Assembly (NCBI GenBank): GCA_023399155.1
Contig: JAEWQP010000006.1
Location: forward strand, 248,001 to 312,000
Direction of reading: 5' to 3'
DNA length: 64,000 bases
Source: Verrucomicrobiota bacterium
GTDB lineage: Bacteria > Verrucomicrobiota > Verrucomicrobiia > Opitutales > Opitutaceae
Position 1 is the stretch's first letter. Every line of letters starts with the position of its first letter. Under the pieces are notes generated by a model. The model did not search any database. It had not been told where the DNA came from and worked only from the letters and a program-made list of their open reading frames with translations. The translations under genes were made by a program, and so were the position numbers. Below are positions 1 to 8,822 of this stretch, piece after piece.

Positions 1-326
1 AGGCGCATTCGATCGCCGTCAGCGCCGAGTTCGAGCGACCGGTCGACCTCGCGAAGGCGCGCGAGGCCATCGCGGCCTTCCCGGGCGCCGAGTTGGTCGA
101 CGACGTGGCCAACAAGAAGTATCCGACGCCGCTTGATTTCACCCGCAAGGTGAAGTGCGGCGTGGGCCGCCTGCGCCTGGACACGGCGTTCGACAACGGA
201 CTCTCCTTCTGGGTCAGCGGCGACAATCTCTGGAAGGGCGCCGCACTCAACGCGGTCCAGAATGCGGAGTGGATGATCGCACACGACGCGCTCAAGCCGC
301 GCACGCCCGCGCTCGCCACCGCCTGA
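1..326 (+). CDS. asd: Aspartate-semialdehyde dehydrogenase, C-terminal fragment (5' end outside window)
   Basis: Only the last 107 or so codons are present, and the reading frame enters at base 3. The enzyme reduces aspartyl phosphate to aspartate semialdehyde with NADPH in the cytosol. That step feeds lysine/diaminopimelate, threonine and methionine synthesis, and so also the meso-DAP used by MurE later in this window. The diagnostic C-terminal stretch is visible: a DNLWKGAALNAVQNAE segment close to the family's conserved GAALNAVQ block, in the dimerisation domain. The catalytic Cys lies upstream of the window and cannot be checked. The stop codon is at 324-326. Identification rests on this C-terminal signature and the length of the tail. 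Confidence 0.85.
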   Translation, partial: AHSIAVSAEFERPVDLAKAREAIAAFPGAELVDDVANKKYPTPLDFTRKVKCGVGRLRLDTAFDNGLSFWVSGDNLWKGAALNAVQNAEWMIAHDALKPRTPALATA

Positions 327-685
327 TTCTGCTCCGCCCGCACGAACGGCGCCCGGATCGCGACACCGTGTCGTGCCGGGCGCCGTTTGCTTTTCGGCGC
401 GAGCCCATGGCCGGGGAGGGGCGCGACCTTCGGGCGCCGCTTCGCCCGTGCGTCCGCAGTGCGTCGCAGCGCTCGCGAAGAGATAGTCCGACCGGGCAGA
501 AGTAAGGAGCGGCGCCGCGTGTCATGCATCGCCACGCCACGTCACGCGCGGTCTTCGCCAAAACCTGAGAACCCGCGGCCGTGACCCCGCTTGACGCCTC
601 GCGCGCGGCACGGTTGTCTCGAGTGCACTCGCCTGGCACACGGAGCAGTGCGGTGCCGGGCGGTCCAGCAAACCCCGCTGCACCC
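327..685. other. Intergenic region, no gene recognised
   Basis: About 360 bases lie between asd and the first DUF3857 gene. The frame of that gene stays open back to a GTG at 581. However, the 35 extra residues lack any export or domain feature and precede a typical signal peptide starting at ATG 686, so I treat 581-685 as untranslated. No clear promoter or terminator was seen. Confidence 0.4.
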
Positions 686-2776
686 ATGACCTACCCCATA
701 CGTTTCCGCGTGCCACGTGGCGCCTTGGCGCACCTGCGTGGCCTGGCCCGCTTGACCGTGCGCGCCGTTGGCCTCATTGCCGTCGGTGCCGTCGTTATCG
801 GCGCGACCCCCGCGGCGCAAGGCGCTCCCAAGTGGGACCCGATCGATCCCGCGGACCTCGCGGCGACCGAATCCACCAGCAGTCCGGGCGCCGATGTGGA
901 GATCCTCTTCGAGCGGCACACGCTTGAGCAGGATAGCTCGAGGCCCATGTTCGCGAGCGCCCTCGACCCGGATCGCTCCGAGGCCTCGACCGAGGCGTAT
1001 GTGCGGGTGAAGATCTACACGGCGAAGGGCGTGCAGGATCGAGGCAAGCTTTCGATCCCGTCGTATGGCTCGAGTCGCGTGCGCGAGGTGGTGGGCCGGG
1101 TGGTAAAGCCCGACGGCACGGTGCACGAACTGCAGAAGGAGGACATCCACGAATCCACCGTCTGGAAGAGCAAGGTTACCAAGCAGCGGGTGACGCGACT
1201 CGCGTTCCCAAATCTCGCGCCGGGGGACATCGTCGAGTACAAGTGGCGGCACGCGGGGCAGGGCGGCGGTCACGGAGGCTGGTACTTCATGCAGCAGGAG
1301 ATGCCGGTGCGGCAGTTCCAGTTCCGCGTCGCCAGCGTCTCCGAGCAGACCTTTGTCGGGTGGATGAACTGCGGCGAAGTCGAGCAATCGCGGCGGGGAG
1401 GCCTCTCGATCACGGCGCGCAATCTTCCGGCGTTCGAGGAGGAGGACTATATGCCGCCTGATCGGGAGTTCAGGAGCTGGCTCTACATGATCCAGACATG
1501 GAAGGAGACGGATGCGAAGGAGATATGGAAGACTCTGACCCGCTACTACGCGGAGGAGTATTCGTCCTCGACGGCTCCATTCGGCGCGGTGAAGGAGAAG
1601 GCCAGGGAGATCGTCGGCGATGCCACCAGCGATGAGGAGAAGCTTCGCCGGCTCTACGAGTTCTGCCAGCGGGAGATCACAAACTTCAGCTTCTTCGACA
1701 CCAAGGAGCTGCAGGCCGAACGGGAAAAGAGCCGCTCCGCCGACGATCAGTCGCCGAAGGCGACACTGGCGCGCAAGTATGGATGGACCCACGAGATCAA
1801 TGTGCTTTTCGCCAGCCTTGCTCGCGCCGTCGGGTTCGAGGTGCGCATGGCCATGAACGCCGGTATCCACGAACTCCTGAACGTCAGGACCGCACACGGC
1901 TGGGCGTTCATGAACCGACGACAGGTGGCTGTGAAGGTCGGGGACTCGTGGCGTTTCTTCTGCCCTGGCAACTATCTCGCGCCGTTCTCGATGCTCGGTT
2001 GGAAGGACGAAGGTGCCACGGCGGTCCTGTGCGGGAAGAATGACCGCGAGTTGATGTTCGTCCGGATGCCGAACTCGGCGGCCGCGGATTCGCGCGCGGT
2101 GCGCCGCGGCACCTTCAGCCTTTCCTCCGATGGCACGCTGGAAGGTGAGGTGGAGATCTCATGGACCGGGCATCTTGCCGGTGTGCGCAAGGGCGAGTAC
2201 TGGGGCGAGTCCCAGGAGGAGATCGACAAGGATTTCCGCGAGGACATCAACAAGCGGCTCCCCGATGCCGAGATCACGGAGCTGGCCTGGGAAAACCTGG
2301 TCAGCCAGGCGCAGCCGCTGAAGGCCCGCTATCATGTCGTGGTGCCCGGCTACGCCGAGCGCGTGGGAAAACGCCTGCTCGTCCGGCCCGGTTACTTCGA
2401 GACGGGCAGCGCCGGGATCTTCACGGCCGAGAACCGGAAGTACCCGATCGCGTTTCCCTTCGCGTGGCAGGAATCCGACGAGATAACGATGCAGCTTCCG
2501 GAGGGCTTCGAACTCGACAAACCGACCGCGCCCACCCCCGTCGGGAAGATCGAGGGTGAGTTTGGATCCACCTACACGATCAAGTTTCAGAAGAAGGCCC
2601 GCACGCTGGTCTATGCGCGTGAGTTCTCCGTTGGCGCCTCGGGGGCGCTGATGTTCCAGGCGCAGAGCTATCCGGTGATCAAGGGCATCTTCGAGGGTAT
2701 CCATCAGTCAGATACCCATGCACTCATGATCAAGCCGGCCACGGCGGTAGCGGATCCCGCGGCCCCAACGCCATGA
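686..2776 (+). CDS. Exported DUF3857 / transglutaminase-fold protein with degenerate active site
   Basis: About 696 residues from ATG 686. This start was chosen because it is followed by a basic stretch and a hydrophobic segment (LTVRAVGLIAVGAVVIG) ending in an Ala-rich cleavage region, whereas the upstream in-frame GTG (581) adds only low-information residues. A DUF3857 domain occupies roughly residues 80-270 (VVKPDGTVHELQ, LAPGDIVEYKWRH). A transglutaminase-like fold follows around residues 300-460. In active members the nucleophile sits in GDCKDK. Here the aligned stretch reads GWTHEIN, with Thr368 in place of Cys, so peptidase or transglutaminase activity is unlikely. The stop overlaps the next gene by ATGA, which suggests translational coupling to an active paralogue. 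The substrate is unknown. Confidence 0.75.
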   Translation: MTYPIRFRVPRGALAHLRGLARLTVRAVGLIAVGAVVIGATPAAQGAPKWDPIDPADLAATESTSSPGADVEILFERHTLEQDSSRPMFASALDPDRSEASTEAYVRVKIYTAKGVQDRGKLSIPSYGSSRVREVVGRVVKPDGTVHELQKEDIHESTVWKSKVTKQRVTRLAFPNLAPGDIVEYKWRHAGQGGGHGGWYFMQQEMPVRQFQFRVASVSEQTFVGWMNCGEVEQSRRGGLSITARNLPAFEEEDYMPPDREFRSWLYMIQTWKETDAKEIWKTLTRYYAEEYSSSTAPFGAVKEKAREIVGDATSDEEKLRRLYEFCQREITNFSFFDTKELQAEREKSRSADDQSPKATLARKYGWTHEINVLFASLARAVGFEVRMAMNAGIHELLNVRTAHGWAFMNRRQVAVKVGDSWRFFCPGNYLAPFSMLGWKDEGATAVLCGKNDRELMFVRMPNSAAADSRAVRRGTFSLSSDGTLEGEVEISWTGHLAGVRKGEYWGESQEEIDKDFREDINKRLPDAEITELAWENLVSQAQPLKARYHVVVPGYAERVGKRLLVRPGYFETGSAGIFTAENRKYPIAFPFAWQESDEITMQLPEGFELDKPTAPTPVGKIEGEFGSTYTIKFQKKARTLVYAREFSVGASGALMFQAQSYPVIKGIFEGIHQSDTHALMIKPATAVADPAAPTP

Positions 2777-4773
2777 GTTCCGCAATCCAGCGCGCGGCCC
2801 GGCGGGCTGCCGGCATCGCCTGTTTCCTGGGTCTCGCGGCCGTGTGCACGTTTGCCGCAGACGCGCCCGATTGGCTGCTGAAGTGCGCCGCACTTCCTAC
2901 GCCGGGATACGCGGCCGGCGCCCCGGCGCTCGTGCTCGCCGACGACTATGCCATCGACATCGATCTCAAAGGACGACGGTCGACCTTCCGCCGCTACGCG
3001 GTGCGCGTGCTGGCCAAGGGAGGCGAGTCGTACGCACGGGCCTCGGTGGGCTACCTCGCGGGGCGTGACACGGCCAAGGGACATGGCGCGTGGTTGGTGC
3101 GCGGCGGCAAGGTCGTAAAGCCGCGCGGCTCGCGCGACTGGATCGACGAGGCCGTCGACATGGAGGCGGCATTCAGCGAATACCGGGCGAAGACCGTCTC
3201 CTACGCCGACCTGGCCCTTCCGGGCGACGTGTTCGGCTATGAGGCCCGTGTTCAGGGCGGCCTGTTGTTCGCAGCGGTGATGAATGTATGGCAATCCAGT
3301 TTGCCCACACTGCGCGAGCAGTTGGAAGTGACCCTGCCTGCCGGTTGGGACCTCGCCGCAGAGGTTGCGGGGGAACGTCACCTCGACCACGCGCGCACGA
3401 GCGATGGCCGGACGTGGAGCTGGGTCCTGCGCGACCGTCCGTATCGGCCGGACGAACCTTACGCACCCGACGACAACTGGTTCGACGCGCGGGTGTTCGC
3501 GACGTTTCAACTGCCGGATACCTCGCAACCCCTCGGGTTGGACACGTTTCAGCGGTGGAGCGCGGTGGCCGCGTATTACGAGAAACTCTCCGAAGGCCAG
3601 TGCGATCGGGACGAGGCCCTGACCGCGACGGTTCAGCGCCTGACGTCCGGAGTCGACGATCAGCTCGATCGCATCCGGGCGATTGCGCGCCATGTGCAGG
3701 AGCTGCGGTATGTATCCATCAACCGCGGCATCGGGCTCGGTTTCGGCTTTCGGCCGCGCCGCGCGACCGAGGTGCACTCGAAGGGGTGGGGGGACTGCAA
3801 GGACAAGGCCAATCTCATGTGCGCGATGTTGCGGGAGATCGGCGTGACCGCGCACCTCGCGACCGCCCACACCGAATGGGGACGTTTGGTTTCGCCCGAC
3901 TGGCCGAGTCCCCAGCAGTTCAACCACGCCATCGTGGCGATCCGGGTGGATGATTCGGTCGATCTTCCAGCCGCAGTTGCGACCGGACGCTTCGGGCGGG
4001 TGCTGTTTTTTGACGCGACGCACGAGTACACCGTGCTCGGTGACCTGCCCCTGCCGCTCCAAGGTTCAAAGGTCCACATCGAGGTCGCCGGAAGCGATGA
4101 GCTTGTCACGTTGCCGGAGATTCCGTTCGAGCAGAACCGGCGTATTGATCGGATCATGCGGGTGGTGCTCGCGCCTGATGGCTCCGTGGTGGGCACCGGT
4201 GCATTCACCGGCGACGGGCAGGCTGCCTCCAGCCTTCGTGGCTTGGTGCGACGCCGTTCGACTCGCGAACTCGAAGAGTACGTCGCCAACATACTCGGAA
4301 ACGCGCTTCGTGGAGCGGTGGTGAAGGACGTGAAGTTCACCGACGACCGGACGGCCAATCGGAGCGAACTGAAGTTCGAGTTCAGCGCACCCCGGCTCCT
4401 CCAGTACCTCCCGGGCGACCTTGCGTTGGTGAAGCTCGATTTCTTCAACCGCGCGGGTGTCCCGGCGTTTCCCGAAAAGACCCGCAGGCTGCCGATCGAT
4501 TTCGATGGGCTACGCCTTCGTGAAGTCGTCGAACTGACGTTGCCGGAAGGCCTTGCGGTGGAGGAGGTGCCCGAGAAAACCGTGCTCGAGTGTCCATTTG
4601 GGAGCTACGACAACCACTTCGAAGTTGGCGACGGCGTGCTCCGGTTCGAACGCGTGCTCGAGTTGCCTCCGGCGCGCATTCCGACGGACGAGTACAGCAA
4701 GGTCAGACAGTTCCTCATGGATGTCGGACGCGCGGACCGCGTCTCGGCCGTCCTCCGCATGGGCGGGAGTTGA
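2773..4773 (+). CDS. Exported DUF3857 / transglutaminase-like protein, catalytic residues present
   Basis: 666 residues with an N-terminal signal peptide (GIACFLGLAAVCTFAADA). A DUF3857 domain lies at roughly residues 50-220 and a transglutaminase core at roughly 280-420. The catalytic motif GWGDCKDKANL (Cys342), a downstream FNHAIVAI histidine and a FFDATHEY aspartate are all visible, so the Cys-His-Asp triad looks intact, unlike the upstream partner. The ATG at 2773 overlaps the upstream stop by four bases, so the two are an operon. Proteins of this architecture are common in Bacteroidetes, Acidobacteria and Verrucomicrobia, and act in the periplasm or at the outer membrane with unknown substrates. 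I infer that the pair works together, one as enzyme and one as a binding or scaffold copy. Confidence 0.78.
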   Translation: MSSAIQRAARRAAGIACFLGLAAVCTFAADAPDWLLKCAALPTPGYAAGAPALVLADDYAIDIDLKGRRSTFRRYAVRVLAKGGESYARASVGYLAGRDTAKGHGAWLVRGGKVVKPRGSRDWIDEAVDMEAAFSEYRAKTVSYADLALPGDVFGYEARVQGGLLFAAVMNVWQSSLPTLREQLEVTLPAGWDLAAEVAGERHLDHARTSDGRTWSWVLRDRPYRPDEPYAPDDNWFDARVFATFQLPDTSQPLGLDTFQRWSAVAAYYEKLSEGQCDRDEALTATVQRLTSGVDDQLDRIRAIARHVQELRYVSINRGIGLGFGFRPRRATEVHSKGWGDCKDKANLMCAMLREIGVTAHLATAHTEWGRLVSPDWPSPQQFNHAIVAIRVDDSVDLPAAVATGRFGRVLFFDATHEYTVLGDLPLPLQGSKVHIEVAGSDELVTLPEIPFEQNRRIDRIMRVVLAPDGSVVGTGAFTGDGQAASSLRGLVRRRSTRELEEYVANILGNALRGAVVKDVKFTDDRTANRSELKFEFSAPRLLQYLPGDLALVKLDFFNRAGVPAFPEKTRRLPIDFDGLRLREVVELTLPEGLAVEEVPEKTVLECPFGSYDNHFEVGDGVLRFERVLELPPARIPTDEYSKVRQFLMDVGRADRVSAVLRMGGS

Positions 4774-4854
4774 GACTCGATGCCGGGGCGGTTGCCGGCC
4801 GGTCGGCTCGCGAGAGAGTACCCGACGCCCGGGCACCTGCCCCGCCGTCGCCGG

Positions 4855-4892
4855 AAAAAACCCTTGCTCCCCCTACGGGGCGCCTGTTTTTT
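4855..4892. terminator. Bidirectional Rho-independent terminator-like hairpin
   Basis: An A-run and C (AAAAAAC, 4855-4861) pairs with GTTTTTT (4886-4892). Between them is an inner GC stem (GCTCCCC / GGGGCGC, one mismatch) with a CTAC loop. It lies 80 bases after the DUF3857 pair and just before the tRNA gene, so it probably ends that operon. The symmetric A/T tracts would allow action in both directions. Confidence 0.65.
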
Positions 4893-4903
4893 GACCGGCT
4901 TGC

Positions 4904-4980
4904 GGACGCCTAGCTCAGTTGGTTAGAGCATCTCGTTTACACCGAGGGGGTCGGGGGTTCGAGTCCCTCGGCGTCCACCA
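4904..4980 (+). tRNA. tRNA-Val (anticodon UAC), CCA encoded
   Basis: A 77-base cloverleaf. The acceptor stem GGACGCC (4904-4910) pairs with GGCGTCC (4970-4976), followed by discriminator A and an encoded CCA (4977-4980). The D-arm contains AGCTCAGTTGGTTAGAGC. The anticodon stem TCTCG/CGAGG encloses the loop TTTACAC, giving anticodon TAC, which reads GTA and other valine codons. The T-arm carries the GGTTCGAGTCC core. No neighbouring tRNA is present. Confidence 0.95.
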
Positions 4981-5150
4981 GCCTTCGCTCGGCGCGCAGC
5001 ACGGAGCGACGGCTGCCGCGTCGGCGTCCGCCAGGACGAAGGCGGGCGGCATCCCGGCTGCGACGAGCTTCGGCTCGGCAGACCACGCACGTTTCCGACC
5101 CCCCCAGATCCATCCTTCCACTCTTCACGTTTCTCCGCACCACCCTCCCG

Positions 5151-5621
5151 ATGAGGCACACGATCTCCGTCCTGGTCGAAAACAAGTTTGGCGTGCTCGC
5201 GCGCATCTCCGGCCTGTTCTCCGGCCGCGGGTTCAATATCGATTCGCTCAACGTCGCCCCCACGCAGGACCCGGCGCTCTCGCGCGTGACCGTGGTGGTC
5301 CGCGGTGACGACACGGTGCTCGACCAGATCAACAAGCAGCTCCTCAAGCTGGTCAATGTGATCGAGGTGATCGACTTCCAGGAGGGCCAGGCGGTCGAGC
5401 GCGAGCTCGTGCTCGCGAAGGTCCGGGCCGACACCCGCACGCGCTCGGAGATCATCCAGATCGTCGACATCTTCCGCGCCAAGATCATCAACGTCTCGCC
5501 CGAGTCGGTCATCGTCGAGATCACCGGCGACGAAGGGAAGATCAACGGCTTCCTCAGCATGGTCGAGTCGTTCGGCATCCTCGAGCTCGCCCGCACCGGC
5601 AAGCTCGCGATGCGCCGCTGA
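5151..5621 (+). CDS. ilvN: Acetolactate synthase small (regulatory) subunit
   Basis: 156 residues, the usual length for IlvN/IlvH. The subunit binds the catalytic IlvB/IlvI protein, activates it, and confers valine feedback inhibition on the first step of branched-chain amino acid synthesis. The N-terminal ACT domain is clear (HTISVLVENKFGVLARISGLF, then RGFNIDSLNV). A C-terminal AHAS-small-subunit domain follows (IIQIVDIFRAKIINVSPES through ITGDEGKINGFL). The gene for the large subunit is not next to it, so the holoenzyme is presumably assembled from a separate locus. ilvC follows 81 bases downstream on the same strand, and the two probably form a short ilvNC unit. Confidence 0.95.
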   Translation: MRHTISVLVENKFGVLARISGLFSGRGFNIDSLNVAPTQDPALSRVTVVVRGDDTVLDQINKQLLKLVNVIEVIDFQEGQAVERELVLAKVRADTRTRSEIIQIVDIFRAKIINVSPESVIVEITGDEGKINGFLSMVESFGILELARTGKLAMRR

Positions 5622-5702
5622 TCCCGCGCTTCCACGTCACCGATTTTCCACGACAATCCATCACAGGCTCTCGCAGCCCCAGTCCTCCCAACACGTTCTC
5701 TC

Positions 5703-6728
5703 ATGCCCGCCAAAGTGTACACCGACAAAGACGCCGATCTCGGCGTGTTCGCCAACAAGACGCTCGCCGTGCTCGGCTATGGCTCCCAGGGCCATGCGCA
5801 CGCCCTCAACCTGAAGGACTCCGGCTGCAAGGTCATCATCGGCCTCTACGAGGGCAGCAAGTCGGCGGAGGTCGCCGCATCCCACGGCTTCGAGGTGGTC
5901 ACCACCGCCGAGGCCGTCCGCCGCGCTGATGTGATCATGGTCGCCCTGCCCGACATGAAGCAGGCGTCGGTCTACGAGAAGGACATCGCCCCGAACCTTT
6001 CCAAGGGCAAGTGCCTGCTGTTCTCGCACGGTCTCGCCGTGCATTTCGGCCTGATCAAGGTGCCGGCCAACGTCGACGTGATCATGGTCGCCCCCAAGGG
6101 GCCCGGCCACATGGTCCGCCGGCTCTACGCCGAGGGCAAGGGCATGCCGGCGCTCATCGCCGTCGCCCAGAACGCCTCCAAGAAGGCCAAGAAACTCGCC
6201 CTCGCCTGGGCCCGGGGCATCGGCTCGACCCGCGCCGGCGTGCTCGAGACGACGTTCAAGGAAGAGTGCGAGACCGATCTGTTCGGCGAGCAGGCCGTGC
6301 TCTGTGGCGGCGCCTCCGCGCTCGTCCAGGCGGGCTTTGAGACGCTCGTCGAGGCCGGGTACCAGCCCGAGATGGCCTACTTCGAGTGCCTCCACGAACT
6401 GAAGTTGATCTGTGACCTGATGTATGAGTCCGGCATCGCCGGCATGCGTTTCTCCATCTCCGAGACCGCCAAGTACGGCGACATCACCCGCGGCCCGCGC
6501 GTGATCAACAAGGATACGAAGAAGGAGATGAAGAGGATCCTGAAGGAAATCCAATCCGGGCAGTTCGTGAAGGAGTGGGTGAAGGAGCACAAGGGCGGCC
6601 TCAAGAAGTACAACAAGCTCCTCGATGCCGGCGCCAAACACCCGATCGAAAAGACCGGCGCCCGCCTTCGTTCGATGATGCCCTGGATGGCGAAGAAGAA
6701 TATCAAAGGCGTCCAGGCGGCCTACTGA
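5703..6728 (+). CDS. ilvC: Ketol-acid reductoisomerase (class I, NADP-dependent)
   Basis: 341 residues, the short class I form. It isomerises and reduces acetolactate or acetohydroxybutyrate to the dihydroxy acids, using Mg2+ and NADPH, in valine, leucine and isoleucine synthesis. The Rossmann motif GYGSQGHAHALNLKDSG is at residues 22-38. The C-terminal KARI domain holds the metal-binding ETDLFGEQAVLCGG segment, followed by the E and S residues of the ECLHELKLI and SISETAKYGD blocks. It lies in tandem with ilvN. A Lys-rich tail (KKNIKGVQAAY) is normal for the family. Confidence 0.96.
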   Translation: MPAKVYTDKDADLGVFANKTLAVLGYGSQGHAHALNLKDSGCKVIIGLYEGSKSAEVAASHGFEVVTTAEAVRRADVIMVALPDMKQASVYEKDIAPNLSKGKCLLFSHGLAVHFGLIKVPANVDVIMVAPKGPGHMVRRLYAEGKGMPALIAVAQNASKKAKKLALAWARGIGSTRAGVLETTFKEECETDLFGEQAVLCGGASALVQAGFETLVEAGYQPEMAYFECLHELKLICDLMYESGIAGMRFSISETAKYGDITRGPRVINKDTKKEMKRILKEIQSGQFVKEWVKEHKGGLKKYNKLLDAGAKHPIEKTGARLRSMMPWMAKKNIKGVQAAY

Positions 6729-7404
6729 TCATCTGCCGCATCCGGTGCAGCCAGCACCGCAGCCACCGATCTCGCCCGACCGGCGGGATCCCGTGCCAGG
6801 GCCGGTGCCGCCTTTCCAGGCGGCCCGGCCCGCGCCATTTCCGGAAGGATCGCGGCTCCAGCGGCTTCACTCGGAAACCCGTCGCGGGTGGCAGCGGTTA
6901 ACGAGATGAGCGCCGGGTGGAAGGGGCGATGTAGATACGTCGGACGTCTCGCTGAACCTGACTCGCTCACTTGGATCACGTCACAGAGGGCACGGAGGAC
7001 GATCATGGAGTTCACAGAGCGGTATCTGCCGAACCAGGATCACGCCTTCGCCGATTCACCCACGAGGTGATGTGGTGAACCGGACGAATCCGCGGCAGCA
7101 CTCCGCGCCCTCGGCTCTAAGCTCTGTGATCTCTGTGTCCAACTGCTCCTTTTGGACTGAGCGCGATCGACACAGGGCGAGGCTGGATCTCGTGAACCAC
7201 CTCCCCGTGAACTCCTTCCACGAACTCGTCGTCTCGGCGACCCGATTGATTGAGGATTCCAGGTGCTCGAGGGCCATGGCCGTTTTCAGAACCGCAAACC
7301 CTGCCAATTTCCCGGCGAACGGACACCGCCATTGGCCACGTTTTTTTTGAAACGGCTCTAAAGGTGTGGAACCTGCAGCCTAACCTGTCAGCCTCCCTTC
7401 CGCC
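6729..7404. other. 676-base intergenic region with repeat arms and a T8 tract
   Basis: No convincing gene. Short ORFs here are translations of repeat words (see 6982-7140). Near the 3' side, TGCCAAT (about 7308) and ATTGGCC (about 7331) could form a long-loop hairpin followed by TTTTTTTT at 7341-7348. This is a possible weak terminator, but the loop is long and I give it little weight. The tract lies about 55 bases before hemC. Confidence 0.4.
6982..7140. repeat. Degenerate ACACAGAGG-type inverted repeat element
   Basis: The left part (6982-7020) contains CACAGAGGGCACGGAGGAC and GTTCACAGAGC. The right part (7115-7140) contains GCTCTGTGATCTCTGTGTCC, whose complement carries the same GGACACAGAG words. 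The arrangement matches the better-preserved copy at 8823-9025. I read it as a decayed member of one dispersed intergenic family. The spacer encodes nothing recognisable. Confidence 0.6.
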
Positions 7405-8799
7405 ATGGTTGCTTCCCGCCGCAAGCCCTCCGTCCGCAAGCCCGCTCCCAAGAGTGCGTCCGTGCTGGGCCGCCTCGTGAAGAAGGTCGCGAAGCGGCCC
7501 GCCAAGGGCGCACCCAAGACGAAGGCGGTTTCGGCCAAGGCCGTCGGCGCCAAGGCGCTCCCGGCGAAGAAGACCACCGCCGAATCGAAATCCAAGGGCG
7601 CCCCTGCTGCGAAGTCCCGCAAGCCCGCCGCCGACGCGAGGCCCGCCAAGCCTCTCGCTAAGGCTGTGTCCCCCGAGGCCCGGGACGTCCGTCCGGCAGC
7701 CGCCACTTCAGCGGCGGCGCGCCCGCCGTCTCCCGCGCCCGCGGTGATGGCGGCCGCGACGAATCCCTCGCCCAGGCCGGCTCCTGTATCCAAACCGGCC
7801 GCACCAATCGCCGCGACGGTTCCTGCGCCGATTCCGGTCAGCGCGTCCGTGCCCATGGGCGCGGCCCCCGCGCCGCTCGCCCCCGTCGCGCCGCCCCCGC
7901 CCAAACCGGTCCCGCCGCCGCCCGTCCGGCGGCCGCTTGTCACGCTCACGGTGGTGACGCGCAAGAGCGCCCTCGCCATCGCGCAGACCGACCTGGTGCT
8001 CGCCCGTTTCGCCCACCGGATCCCGAATTACGCCTTCCGCGTCTTCAAGCTCGTGACCACGGGCGATCGCCAGGCCGAGTGGTCGCTCCAGCAGGAAGGA
8101 GGCAAGGGCTTGTTCACCGGCGAACTCGAGCAGGCGCTCACCGACCACCGCGCCGATCTCGCCGTCCACAGCGCGAAGGACCTGCCGACCGACATGCCCG
8201 CCGGCCTGGCGCTCGCGGGTTTTCTCCAGCGCGAGGACCCGCGCGACGTGCTCGTCATCCGCGAGGATGTCGGCGGGCGTCCGACTTCCATAGCCACGGG
8301 CAGCCCGCGCCGGCGGATGCAGCTCGAGCGCCAGTTTCAGAAGGCGTCGTTCATGGAGATTCGTGGAAATGTGGATACGCGCCTGCGCAAGATCGCCGAG
8401 GAACGGGTTGCCGACGCCACCGTGCTCGCCGCCGCCGGACTAAAGCGGCTGGGCATCACCGAATGGCCGGGCCTGCGCTTCCAGCCGCTGCCGCTCGCCG
8501 TCTCCGTGCCCGCGGTGGGGCAGGCGGCCGTCGCCGTGCAGGCCCGCACGGAGACCGCGAACTTCCTGCGTCCCCACCTCGATGAGCCCACCCGCGTCGC
8601 GGTCGAGCTCGAGCGCGCCTTCCTGCGCCTCATGGGCGGCGGGTGCCACACGGCCTTCGCGGTCCACTACGACGGCACCGGGGTGCACGTCTTTCACGAG
8701 AGCTGCGGCTACCAGCGGTTCACGGTTTCCCTCTCGGACGCCCTCGAGCCCGTCCGCGTCGCCGAACGCCTCCTCACCCAGCTCAAGCTGCGCGTGTGA
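7405..8799 (+). CDS. hemC: Hydroxymethylbilane synthase (porphobilinogen deaminase) with long basic N-terminal extension
   Basis: 464 residues, against about 310 for usual HemC. Residues from about 178 onward are the enzyme, which polymerises four porphobilinogens into hydroxymethylbilane in heme/siroheme synthesis. Visible motifs are TRKSALAIAQTD, KGLFTGELEQALTDHRADLAVHSAKDLPT, GSPRRRMQLER with RGNVDTRL, and the GGGCHTAFA loop, where Cys414 would carry the dipyrromethane cofactor. Residues 1-175 are low-complexity, Lys/Ala-rich then Ala/Pro-rich, resembling histone H1-like tails. Internal in-frame ATGs at 7747 and 7855 could give a shorter protein, so the start is uncertain. No Shine-Dalgarno sequence is obvious at 7405. 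It is followed by cobA-hemD, so two successive tetrapyrrole steps are adjacent. Confidence 0.9.
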   Translation: MVASRRKPSVRKPAPKSASVLGRLVKKVAKRPAKGAPKTKAVSAKAVGAKALPAKKTTAESKSKGAPAAKSRKPAADARPAKPLAKAVSPEARDVRPAAATSAAARPPSPAPAVMAAATNPSPRPAPVSKPAAPIAATVPAPIPVSASVPMGAAPAPLAPVAPPPPKPVPPPPVRRPLVTLTVVTRKSALAIAQTDLVLARFAHRIPNYAFRVFKLVTTGDRQAEWSLQQEGGKGLFTGELEQALTDHRADLAVHSAKDLPTDMPAGLALAGFLQREDPRDVLVIREDVGGRPTSIATGSPRRRMQLERQFQKASFMEIRGNVDTRLRKIAEERVADATVLAAAGLKRLGITEWPGLRFQPLPLAVSVPAVGQAAVAVQARTETANFLRPHLDEPTRVAVELERAFLRLMGGGCHTAFAVHYDGTGVHVFHESCGYQRFTVSLSDALEPVRVAERLLTQLKLRV

Positions 8800-8822
8800 T
8801 CAGCGGCGGTCGATCCTCTGAT

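Noticed and set aside
542..1897. 451-residue minus-strand ORF
   Set aside because: It is antisense to the DUF3857 gene, rich in Arg, His, Leu and Asp as expected for the complement of high-GC codons, and has no domain.
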